A stretch of DNA of 64,000 nucleotides from Eleusine coracana subsp. coracana (Eukaryota > Streptophyta > Magnoliopsida > Poales > Poaceae), in contig CM064430.1 in the NCBI GenBank assembly GCA_032690845.1, positions 48,457,882 to 48,521,881 of the forward strand. The letters run 5' to 3'. Of this stretch, positions 23,508-34,554 are shown in pieces (within the stretch, counting starts at the first letter, position 1; each line of letters begins with the position of its first letter). The notes beneath the pieces were generated by a model. It was not told the DNA's origin. It saw only the letters and a list, made by a program, of their open reading frames with translations, and made no database searches. A program made the translations under genes and the position numbers.

Positions 23508-26500
23508 ATCGGTAACTCGAACCTGTTTAGGGGGATCTATCTAGTTTATCAAATTAATCCTTTATCTTTTTATTGCACATACCCTATTTTTCTTTGTTTG
23601 TGTGTCCATTGAAAATCAGAAACAAAGCTAGGCACACAACCTCGACTGGAGCATCGCGACATAGCTGCTTTCGCCGATCGGCACCGCATCGATGCCGACG
23701 CCGATGACCTCACTCTTTGTTGACTCTGTTGCTCCATAGTAGTAGATGCTAGCTCTGTTAGTAGCCCATCATTTGTTATCGAGTCCATATCCACGCAAGA
23801 CTTGCTTGTGCCGATCGGCGCAATGCCCATGCTGGTCGACACCTCACCACTCCATAAAAAAGGGAGGTACGCTCCTTGTATCAATATTTTTTTTAACTAA
23901 TGGTTTGCAAGGATTCTATCTTATTCACAGCAACAAATAATAGGAGAAAATAATCATGAAGATCAAGAATTTTAATTGCAAAGAATGAAGACACGATGAA
24001 TACATTCTTGATCATTAGTAGATATGCAGTCCACTGACCAAAAGATGGTGTATGAGATTCTACAGAGGATTGGAAGACCTACAATTTTGATATTATGGAA
24101 GAGCATCAAGTCTAGTTTCCAACGGTTTAAACCTCACGTCGTTTGGAGTTCCTTACAAGGATTTATGGCTAGAACAAAAGACGCTGTACAGTCTGTTTGA
24201 ATATCTTACGAGAGTTGCAAATAATTAGAAGTTTGAGCCAAATATAGAATTAAAGTCCTATATCTACGTGATATATGGGTTTTCAGATATTTAATAGGCT
24301 TCCTTTTGGTGATTGACATGGATTCAAGTTGTTCCAAACACGGAATTTGAATATTTGGAAAGTTTGAATTTAATTCGGATTCATCGCGAGACAGCCTGAC
24401 ATACCTTTAGAAAAAAAGGCCATATCTCCCTCATACGGAGTCCGATTGGGACGCATGAGCACTGCTTAGAAAGATAATTTGATGCCTGACGCAATGGCAT
24501 AGGTTTCAGCCTCTAATTCTTTCTGGTCGCAGCGCAATATCCGAAACAAGACGTCGGTTCAGAAAAGACAACATCAGATTTCTTCGGATTTCTTCACTGT
24601 CGATTTGATGGATCATTGGACAAGAATTGAGAAGTTGCATCCACTCTTCATCATCAATACTTGCTGGTGCAATAAAGATCAAGATTCACATGTCAAAGGA
24701 CAAGCCGACATATGCTCCAATGCTTAAAAGACGAAGTCATCAAGATTCTCCGGAAAATGAAGCTAGAAGCTGAAATCACTGGTAATTCTGTATACTTCCT
24801 GTGCTGACTATTGGATAAAAATTTTATATCTGAATAGAGATTCAAGTCTTCTTTCCAACGCAACAAACGGTGCTAGATTTGGATTTTTCTACAAGGATTT
24901 ATAAGCACACCATTGGACGCTGTGCAATCTGTCAACAACACATAGACCTGGAGCAAAAACATCATAAATCCCACATACCATGTCCGTTTGAAGTGTATGA
25001 GCACTCGTTGGAAAGCTAATTTTGCAACCTACAAGATGGTATAGGTCTTTGGCCCTGTTCTATCCTGTTGGCAAGGCAAAATTCAGAGAGAAGAGGATCT
25101 GCAGATTATCAATGACAAAATTGGAGATGAAGATGACAACAAGGATAGCTCGAGCAATTCTCCTACAAGCAAATGATTAAAAGTTGAATAAGATTGAAGA
25201 CTCCAGAGCATTATATCATATACACACATTGAGCATTATGCAACACAATGAAGACAGGTAATGAGCGAACCACGATGAAGGTTGCATAAGTATAAGCTAT
25301 AGGGAAATCTTTGGATCTTACACCAAGAACCATGGATTCGCGATAACAAGGTATGTAAGAAGTCTAGCTACATGACTCTAATTGAAGCGCTTTTCGGGAG
25401 GCAACCCATGTTTTTGTGTTTCCTTTTGTTTTGTTTGGATTGACTAGTGCTACTAGGAGGGCAACCTAGAATTTTTGCATCATGAGAATAACCCAACTCA
25501 ATTGATTCACTTGTGGTAAATTAGTTCTAGATTAACTTTTTATTTTTAGACCTCCGCCACCATCATTTTGTATTTCGTTTGCGAAAATCATCCACTGCAT
25601 GCATATTTGTGAGCACTGGCTTTGTTTTTGTTTTTATTTTTGCATGATATTTTTGCCTGCATGCATTTAACCATCTAACTTCAGCCCATCTAAGCCTCCC
25701 ACCCTTCATTTTTCATCAAATTCTATAGCCAATTCTAAATGCGCTGATTGACACATATCCATTACCGATCGGTGCAGCACCCAAATGCTTTTCTAAGCAT
25801 TCCTTCACTGCCGCCTAACATGCTTGTGTTTTGTTTCGCACAAACCTCCAACTTTGCATATTTGTATTCACTTTCCCACTCATAATAGCTTGGTTTGAAC
25901 TTGATGATAAGCACTTAATTGGCTTCGCGAGCTTTCTAGCAAATTTTGGTGTAAACATGGTGTTTATGCTTATTTGTTGAACAACATTGGATAGTTCATT
26001 TGCTTTGCTATGTTTTGCATCATTTGCATTGGTTGGTTGCTAGTCTATTGCAATGCGCTATTTATTTGATCTAATGATGTTTTGTCGTAGCTAAATCATG
26101 AACATGGTGTTTTGATTTTGGTTATTAAGAATTTTGTTATGATTAATGATAGCAATTTAGTTGTAAGCATGGTGCTTAGAGCTAGGTGTAAACATTGTTC
26201 TTGTTTAGCTTCCACGCCTCTAACCTTCACCGCTAACATAAAAATTCTTTTTCTTCATGTTGTTTTCTTTGTTTCAAGACTAAACAATGAAAACTTTGAA
26301 CTTAGAATTATGACATTCATTTAGCAATTTTGTGTGGTGGTGTTTAGACTAAATTATGGAATAACATTGTTATAGTCTTTGCTAACATTGTGATTTTAAC
26401 TTCATGCATCCACACTTGTGCACACACGTACACCCATTAGGATTTTGTTTTCTTTTTGATACTAGAATTAAAATGCCACAAGTTGAAGTTTTGAGGTTGT

Positions 26501-27955
26501 TGCTAGATGGTAGATATTGTTCTATCCCCGACCATCATATCGGGGGTAGTATGTGCATTTCAATGTTTTGCAGGAATGAAAGAAGTACTCTCAAACAAGG
26601 AAAGTAGAAGGAAATAAAGTGACAATAACCGCATATACAAGAAGGAGCATTGGGACAGCGCATCAAGGCTGGAGATGGAGGTGACGAGAGGCACAACCGT
26701 TTGCGCCGATCGGCGCATCCTCGTGCTGATCAGCGCACCCTCGCTGCCCTTGCTATCGCCCTTCTCTCGTGCAATCCAGCAAGATTTTAAGCATGGGGGA
26801 GGCACAAGCTGAGCTTCAATCGATTAAAATGCGGTAACATCCCTTTGATTCTTCACTTCTTCTAATCTTATTTTCTTCTCAAACCTGTACTTGTTGTATG
26901 CTTTCAACTTAGGAATTTTATATCTTTTTCTTTTTGTGATACCCTTTTTGTTTTGTTCATGCGAATGGTTATTTGTAATTTGTCACTTCGAACATAGAAT
27001 GGACAATGACACATCCCTAATAGCTATCTTAGGGTGACCAAATGTCATTAATTTATCTAGGGGAGCTTGCCTATGTCATCACCATTGTCTTATAATGCTT
27101 TCACGGTGAATAAATGCATAACTATGATGAGGATCTTTGCTAGAGATATGATGAAAGTTGCTATTGTTATTGGAACTTGAATGATTCATTGCACATAATT
27201 ATCCACCGCTTAATTTTCAACTAAGCACCAATTCTATGAACTCTATTTGCTTTAGTGGTGGTATTTATTGATAGATGTTTTGATAAAGACCCCATATGGT
27301 TGAATTGTTCTTCATGACAATATGCTTTGCTCTCTAAGAAGAAAACTCCAACATAGTTAGTGAACTTAATAATATTTGGAAAACTGTTACATGTGGTCTC
27401 TAACCCTTACAAATATTGCTCTCTTGTGTTGATCATACCTACCAAAGCTAAATCTGCTACACTTATATGATAAACCTACAGATTGCAACATGTAATTTGG
27501 TGAGTCATTTCAAGTTTGTGTTCTTTTGGTATGAGACTTAGAAGTTGGCCATTTTGTTTGCATAACTATCACTTGTTTGCTAGCCTCTTCATATTTAGCA
27601 ATGTTCGCTGAATATTCCCACCTGTAAACCCATATTTCTTTTGGTGATGTCCTCTCCTTGTCCACAACCTATGATATGAGTTTCTCTCGAGCCGTTGCAC
27701 TATTTATATGGTTTTATATACAAATTATCAAGACCTCTGGCTGAAGACGATGATTTTCATCAATAAACACCTCTGAAGACTCTCTGAAATGCAAAGCATC
27801 AATAGAAGGAGAAGACAAGGCAGAATCATATGTGTGCCGATTGGCGCAAGGAATAAAAAGCGCTCTGTTATCTCCAGAAATTAATTATATGTGTTCTAGA
27901 TGGTTGAAGAGAAGAAATAAAGGATTTAGCTAGTTCTTATCTTTTGTCACTCCCT

Positions 27956-27991
27956 TTGCTCGAGGACAAGCAACGTTTAAGCATGGGGGGA
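27956..27991 (+). promoter_or_regulatory. E2 inner hairpin and polypurine-like tract
   Basis: TTTGCTCGAGGACAAGCAAC carries a stem TTGCT/AGCAA around the AGGA loop, followed by TTTAAGCATGGGGGGATGG. It duplicates the terminal arrangement about 0.8 kb upstream. Confidence 0.5.
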
Positions 27992-28750
27992 TGGACGTCA
28001 TTCATCATTCCAAAGCACTAGCTAATGGACTTCAAATATTGTTGAAGGAAGATCAAGGATGTTTTAAGAGAGGAATTCACAAGATTTGTGCATAAACATT
28101 TATTCTTCAAGTAAGTGCATTCAAATTGGCTGAAACTCTATCACTCCAACCATGTGCAATCCGATTTCGAGAATTTCATTTGTGTCTTGAGATCATTCTT
28201 TACCTTTTGCACATGTCCACCTTTCAAAAGCGTGTGTTTTTCCTCTTCTTCATAATGTTTTCCAATGGCCTTTTTGACAAGTCTTTGTAAAACCAATTAG
28301 AACTATCTCTTGATTTGACAATACTCTGAGTTACATTGTTGCTAGTTGTTTTCCTACCAAGCTACACATAAAGCCTTCCACCAAATATTTGTAGATAGGA
28401 TCACTTCTAGTTGTTTGGCTTGTGAGATTTGTAACATGAAGTGTTGTTTTGATTCTTTGCAAGAGAGCATTTTTGTTTGGATAAATGAGACTAAATTTTT
28501 GGAAAAACTTTATCATTTAAGGCCTAGTTTGAGGAGCAATCTAATCTGAGAGTTGAAGCCACTTCATTTGATCATTGTGGTCGGTTCTTAGTCATTTTCT
28601 GTTCCCCACTAATATCTTTGAGTAGTAGAATTGGTGCAACATAAAACTTTTGTGTTACACTCTCAAAGTGGGTTGGATATGCATGTGCCTTGATTAATGC
28701 AAGTGAAGATAACATGATTGCAATGCTGATTTCTCCTTGAGGGTAATTTA

Positions 28751-28788
28751 TTTGCTCGAGGACGAGCAAAGGTTTAAGCATGGGGAAC
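28751..28788 (+). promoter_or_regulatory. E2 hairpin and terminal polypurine tract
   Basis: TTTGCTCGAGGACGAGCAAA (28751-28770) is a perfect 8-bp stem with AGGA loop. GTTTAAGCATGGGGAAC follows and abuts the 3' LTR. Confidence 0.65.
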
Positions 28789-30509
28789 TGTTGGTGGTTC
28801 CTATATACCCATTTTATATGCCAATAACCACCAACATCATACCATATTCTCGTCATAATCATGTGTTTTACCTCTAATATTGGCGATTTCCATATGTAGT
28901 GTCGTTTTAGTGCTTTATTGCAGAATAGGTGAAAAGACGATAAAATGACTCTTATATGAGAAGTACCGATATGAAGCCCGACTCGCCGTGCAAGGGGGCT
29001 TCCCACTAGCCCATGAAGCTTTCAATACACACCTGGATGTCCATGAGGTCCAATGTACAAGCCCAAAGTCGTGGCACAATGCCTATGGATTTCTAGAAGG
29101 TTTATCCGGAAGGAAAGTTCAATTCGCGGAGTCCAGAAATAGCACTGTATTGTCATGCGATTTCGGAGCCTAAGACGTGGTCAAATAGGAAACCTTAGAA
29201 TACCAATGTTGAAGATCTTGTCGAGAAGTTTCTGAAACATATATTATTTGCATTTGTTGGACTTCGGAACTGAGAGATATAGGCCCCGCAAGGTAGGCTA
29301 TATAGAGGAATCTGAATCAGGACAGATATTTTGGTATCGCCATTTTGGGTATAAACATGTCCGAATCTAAGGATCAAAATAATACCAAAGTTGTAGATCT
29401 TTTTAAGGGATACGAGATAGAGTCCAGGCTTTCCTCATTTGGACTCCGGAAGCATCAGTTATGATTAAAGTAAGTTGGCGTAGTTTATGGAAGGTATAAA
29501 ACCGATTTGGATTCAATCTCTATGAGCTAAACTGGGAGGCCAAGCAAGGGAGGATGTGACCAGAGGCTATATAATCACCATATGACGTCCAAGACCAGGA
29601 GGAGGACGAGGAGAGGGAGGTGATCAAGACATAGGAGCCGCTGCACATCACCGGGAGGCCACCGGAGTTGAAGAGCCACTAAATTGAGAGATGTAGTCTA
29701 GTCGGGTAGGGAACCTGCATGGTGCACTACACCGGAGCTAGGAGAAGTAGAGCCATGTACCTTCGGAGTCGTCAACGATGCATCATGGCTGCGCCGATCG
29801 GCGCAACAGTTGAGCCGATCGGCGCTCCTCGGACGGTGATGAATATTGGTACAGTTATCTATATCTATGTTATCTATCTTGATTCTATCCTTGGTCGCTT
29901 GTTGAATCTCTTTCGGTGAATTCACTCTATGTGGTGTACTTAATATCTATCTATTCCCATTAGTGTAAATTGCAATTACGCTTTTGCTCATCGTATAGTG
30001 CAAGAAACCAGTGGGGAGCTAATAGCCTTCACATGCGACAAGCCGGGGTGAACGAAACCACCATGTCTTGTAGAATACTAAGTTTATCGTTCAAGTCAAT
30101 GTAAACTGGGATTAAGATGATAATGATTACTGCTTCAGTGCCGATCGGTGCATCAGTTGTGCCGATCGACACATCCTTTCTCTAAGTACTAGATGTATAT
30201 AGGCTAACTCCAGGTGTTCCTCTTGTATGCTCCTATAACCCCTTTTACCAGGTAAGCCTTCGCGCCGATCGGTGCACCAGTTGAGCCGATCGGCGCAACC
30301 TTCAATTTTCATCTCTTTTCATGCTCACGTATGTGTAATATGTACTTCATGCTAGGATTGATTTGTTAGATAGAATAGTAAACTCTAAACACGGTTCTCT
30401 TCTGATCCCTATGGATTCGATTAAACCTTGGAATACTCTAAGGGAAAAAGTGCTACAATGTACACCGTCCTCTTGCGATATATAAGTGGATGCGTAGTTA
30501 TGACCAACA
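28789..30509 (+). repeat. E2 3' LTR
   Basis: 1721 bp. Palindrome pairs at 29794/29815, 30141/30162 and 30265/30286 correspond one for one with the 5' LTR. TATA-like at 29568-29574. Confidence 0.9.
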
Positions 30510-30514
30510 ATCAT

Positions 30515-30679
30515 AGCATAAGTCCTCGTACTTGTCTGATGGCATAATATAGAAAAGTAGATCGACCGACTAAAAATTTAAACTAGTGCATGGCAACCTA
30601 GGAGCAGGTTAATACAAGCTAGAAGAAGCAATACAAATAAAGAAAAAAAATCTAGCATGCAAAACCTACACAAGATAGT
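30515..30679. other. Short spacer between E2 and E3
   Basis: 165 bp of the sequence into which both E2 and E3 inserted. ATAGT at 30675-30679 should be the E3 target site; the partner lies outside the window. Confidence 0.4.
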
Positions 30680-32205
30680 TGTTGGTCGTAACTACGCACC
30701 GACTTATATACCGCAAGAGGACGATGTACGATTGTAGCACTTTTTCCCTTGAATTGAGTATTCTAAGGTTTATCGAATCCACAGGGACCTTAGGGGTAAT
30801 TAAACAAAGTTAATATTAAAATATCTAATCAAAGCTACTGTCAAATTCCGGTTGCATGAGGGGAGACTGGCCAGCGCAAAGGTGCGCCAGACAGTAAATC
30901 TATCGTTGCGCCGATCGGCGCAGGGGTTGAGCCGATCGGCACACTGGTGAATCTATCATCACGCCAATCGGCGTAGGTGTTGAGCCGATCGGCACACTGG
31001 TGAATCTAAGCCAAAGTGCGCCAGATACCTTGTAAGCCTAAGCTGTTAAGTGAGTAGCCAAGTATAGTGAGATCGTAACCAGAAAGTCTAATCAAATAGC
31101 ATCATAATGGATAATTGCATGGATCAATGAAAACGTATAATGAATAAGACCATCCTGCTTTGCGAGCGACTCCCGATTTATCGCTGCCGAGAGGAAACCT
31201 TTAATCGCGCGAGTATCTTACCCTACTCAACTATCCAATAGTGCTGCACAGGCTTAGTGCTATCACCGCTAAACCACACTAATAGCATCATCAGGCAACC
31301 ATAATCAATACAATGACCGAATACTATCCTAATCACCATGATCAAGATAAAATCTACTTACTTAGCCTAGAACTAAGCAATTGGAATAAGCACATGCATG
31401 ATTATAGAATCAAGATAGACAAATCACTAAAACCATCATCAACATATTCAGTCATCCTTGAGATACAAAGAGTAAGATTCATCCCCGTCTAGATGGCCTA
31501 CCTTGACGGATCAACTTTTAACACCAATGGTTCTTGAAACTCAACTAGAGATCTATTCTAACAGGGCAAGCCCCGGTGGCTCTAACTCACGGATCTGTTG
31601 TCCCTCTATCGCCTCTGCTGCCTCCCTCGCCACAACCAGGGTTTACAAGTATTTATAGAGCTTCTACTCATAGAGGACTCGGTTTCTACCAAATAAGGCA
31701 GTTGCGCCGATCGACGCAGGATTGCGCCGATCGACGCAAGCCGTGTCTTCTCTGGTTTCTTCTCCGAGTCGGTTCCTCTGTCTTCCACAACTACCATGTG
31801 GGCCTTTTCCTTCGAGATAAAGTCTTGTACTGCACATCGAGATCTTGAAGTTCCATAAATCTTCTAAGCAAATATCTTCAAGTGTCTTGCGCAGATAAAC
31901 TTTCATAAACATGTGGAATGGGCCTCGGTCACTTCTGTGGGCCAAAACACCCTTGCACCGATCGGCTCATGGACTGCGCTGATCGGCGCACTGGGATTCT
32001 TTAGTGCTTCTCATCGGTTCTAGATTCCTGTCCTCTCCACCATCACTTTAATCACCAATTTTACCTGTTTCTGCAACAAAGCTCCAAAACAACGCATATA
32101 CAGATATATAGACAATATCATAGGTAAATGGCCTAAATTAGTATCAGTTATGCTCTAATTAGGGTAATATTCACATATAAAAGGGGCACTTGGGGAGTGC
32201 CAACA
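30680..32205 (-). repeat. E3 3' LTR
   Basis: 1526 bp, TG...CA on either strand. The minus-strand TATA box CTATAAATA is at 31650-31658. Palindrome pairs: 30911/30932, 30964/30985, 31707/31727 and 31958/31979. Confidence 0.85.
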
Positions 32206-32250
32206 GTTCCCCCACACTTAAATCTTTGCTCGTCCCGAGTAAAGTAAAAG
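32206..32250 (-). promoter_or_regulatory. E3 polypurine tract and upstream hairpin
   Basis: On the minus strand: TTTACTCGGGACGAGCAAA (stem with one mismatch), then TTTAAGTGTGGGGGAAC directly before the LTR start TGTTGGC. Same layout as E1 and E2. Confidence 0.6.
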
Positions 32251-33381
32251 AAAGAAAAATCAAAGAACATACTCTTTCTATCATAAAAGATATCTCAAAT
32301 CAGCAAATGTTGAGCATTGTTCTATTGTGATGTATTTCATATTGGTATTCAGCAAAATAGTTCAAATATGGGCATAAAGCTTAAAGTTTCTCCCCAAAGC
32401 AATAAATCATATCCAACTCACAAATTATAACTTTTCCACTCATGTAAATCACTTAAAAGATTGTTGTGAACATAAAGAATCTATCTTCCAAATAATCTGA
32501 GGCAACAATTCATTTTTCAAATCACTCAACCTATATTCTACATCATAATGATCAAATAATATTTGTGTAAGGCTTATATGAGTAGCTAGGTGAGGTAATT
32601 CAAGGATTGCAAACATCATATATTTGTGTAAGGCTTATATGAGTAGCTAGGTGAGGTAATTCAAGGATTGCAAACATAAATCAATAATATATTGTAAAGC
32701 TAGGAGATTATTCTTCGTTGGAATTATGGAAACTTTTCAAGATGGCCATTAAGTAAGAAATTTTTCCGAAAGGACTCACACTTTGGATATGTGGACATGC
32801 GCATAGCAAAAATTTGATCTTGGAAGAAAAAGAACTCCCATTATCAGATTGCACATGGTTGGAATGATTCATGGCTATATTAGAATGAATTTCAAGAATA
32901 AGCATGTCATATACCATCCCTCACACTTGAAATTTTGTTAGTCCCTTAGCAAACAGCAGAGCTTTCCCCCCCTTTTTTTCTTTTTCTTCTTCTTTTGCTA
33001 TTTCCTTTTTATCACTTTTGTTTCTCCCTTTTTTATTTTGCTCTCTACTGTGCTGATCGGTTCAGGGTGCGCCAAACGGCTCTCAAGCCAAATTGATTCG
33101 TCTGGCCTCAATATTTATTCAATAACTAAATATAGCCAGCAATATAGGATGTGGTCAAGGAATGATACTCAACAAGATATTTTGGGTTTATGGTAGGATA
33201 CTCAGCGGAATCGAATTTTTGTATGTGTAATTCAAGGCTAGAAAAAGATACACAAAGATTTGCCATCTTAGTAAAGTTCATACCGAAAAGAATTAAATCC
33301 TAACCGAACTCAACCATCAATTTAATGTTTATCTACAAATCAAAGGTTTATGAGAATTACTCAAAATATTTGGTAGGTAAG
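32251..33381 (-). other. E3 3' untranslated region
   Basis: AT-rich, no gene. A 57-bp segment is repeated at 32560 and 32621 (period 61 bp). A pyrimidine-rich stretch lies at 32965-33045, beside a degenerate palindrome pair (33053/33072). Ends in GTAAG, the E4 target site. Confidence 0.5.
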
Positions 33382-33904
33382 TGTTGTGGTTTCAAGTCCA
33401 GAACAAACACGTAATGGGCTAGCTAGGGGCTGGACCGGCCGAAGGCCCCTCAGACAAGCTATAATGGGGGTGAACAAGACCGAGCAACAACACTTACGCC
33501 AAAGGGCAGAAACGAGCGCCCTTCGGCTAACGAACTTTGTATTATCTGGTCAGAATAGTACAAGAAGTTGCCAGTGGTAGAGACACGTCCCCCTTCGCTC
33601 AGAGGTGCAGGTAAGCATTTATAGATCCATGCTCACCTAGCCTCCGGGTGTGTTTACAGATTTGCCCCGGACATTATATTACATATCTTACTACTTGATC
33701 TAAGGGTACTCTAGTGCCCCAGGCTATCATTCTCTAGCGCCTGCGCCCGGGGCCCTCCACGCCGTACGACCTTCGATCGTACCGGCCTTTGGACTCCTGT
33801 CGGACCGAAGGTCTTCTGGGCCGCCAGCCTACCTGGGCCTTGTTTCTTGTTGCTGGGCTGTCTTCTGGGCTTGGAGAGACTAAGGGGTGGGCATTCACCC
33901 AACA
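33382..33904 (-). repeat. E4 3' LTR
   Basis: 523 bp. TATA box CTATAAATG on the minus strand at 33616-33624. Compared with the 5' LTR it lacks about 20 bp after CTCTAGT (33713). Confidence 0.88.
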
Positions 33905-34371
33905 GTAGCCCCTCATGGGTGAGATCTGCCTTCGGCAGGACCGAAACTGTGATCATGCAAAATGACCAACCCTAGTCTCCCCCCCCCCTTTCGGGCCTAC
34001 CCGGAGGCCATCCTTTTCTTCGGTTACCTGCAATTGACACACACAATCATATTCAACGAGGTTAGTGAGTCGACAAAAGCGAAGCATGCTAACCGGAGGC
34101 ACCACATTACTTTGCCCTCAACCCGAACTGCCTTCACGCTCCCGGCCTCTAGCCACCGGACCGTGTAGCATTCCTGAAGATGCGACAAGCATGTTGCCAT
34201 AAATGCAGTCCACACGCCTACCCGCTTATAAATGCGCCTGACACAGTTATCCAATGCACTTCCCGAGCAGGCGCGCCGTCATAAATTCAGCCCATGCACC
34301 ATGCGTCAGCCATCGGATCAGCGAGTGCACGATCGGACGTGAGCAATCATCGTGCGCCCCGTGCTCCGTCA

Positions 34372-34380
34372 GCTATATAA
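34372..34380 (+). promoter_or_regulatory. TATA box of the E4 antisense gene
   Basis: CTATATAAACCAGCCG on the + strand, opposite to the retrotransposon. It is followed by a pyrimidine-rich leader and ATG ATG at 34555. Spacing fits a plant promoter with a start site near 34405 and a leader of about 150 bases. Confidence 0.55.
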
Positions 34381-34554
34381 ACCAGCCGCTCACTCCCTCT
34401 CTTGGTACTTTCACTCTAATTTCTCGACTGCTCCATGAAACCCTAGCGCTTCTGTAGCCAAGCCTTTTGCTGCGTCCTACTCAGCACACGCACGCTCGCA
34501 CCGGAGGCTGCTCGGCATTTTCTCTTCGAACCAGCCAAACACAACCTTCGGTAG

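Larger units (their letters stand above)
23508..28788 (+). other. E2 non-coding interior
   Basis: No long ORF. Two diverged copies of a module are recognisable (about 24040-24540 and 24790-25090): each has a TTTCCAACG string, ACAAGGATTTAT, GACGCTGTRCARTCTGT and, further on, GAGCACT. GGGAGGCAACCC-type motifs lie at 25398 and 25457. Palindromes are at 23674, 23811/23832, 25744/25765, 26706/26726 and 27838. Polypurine-like tracts preceded by TTTAAGCATGGGGG occur near 26790, 27977 and 28773. Confidence 0.6.
21739..30509 (+). mobile_element. E2: Athila-like LTR retrotransposon without gag-pol (non-autonomous)
   Basis: 8771 bp with the target duplication ATCAT (21734-21738 and 30510-30514). LTRs of 1741 bp (21739-23479) and 1721 bp (28789-30509) begin TGTTGGTGGTTCC and end ACCAACA, closely like E1. 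The primer site is the same tRNA-Asp type. The 5.3-kb interior has no gag, protease, RT or integrase. It keeps the GGGAGGCAACCC motif (25398-25409) that follows pol in Athila elements, and three polypurine-like tracts. Movement using proteins from an E1- or E3-like element is the natural inference. Confidence 0.88.

Noticed and set aside
23570..23884. 104-codon minus-strand ORF in E2
   Set aside because: Its content comes from palindrome strings (APIGT) and it is not in the element's sense direction.
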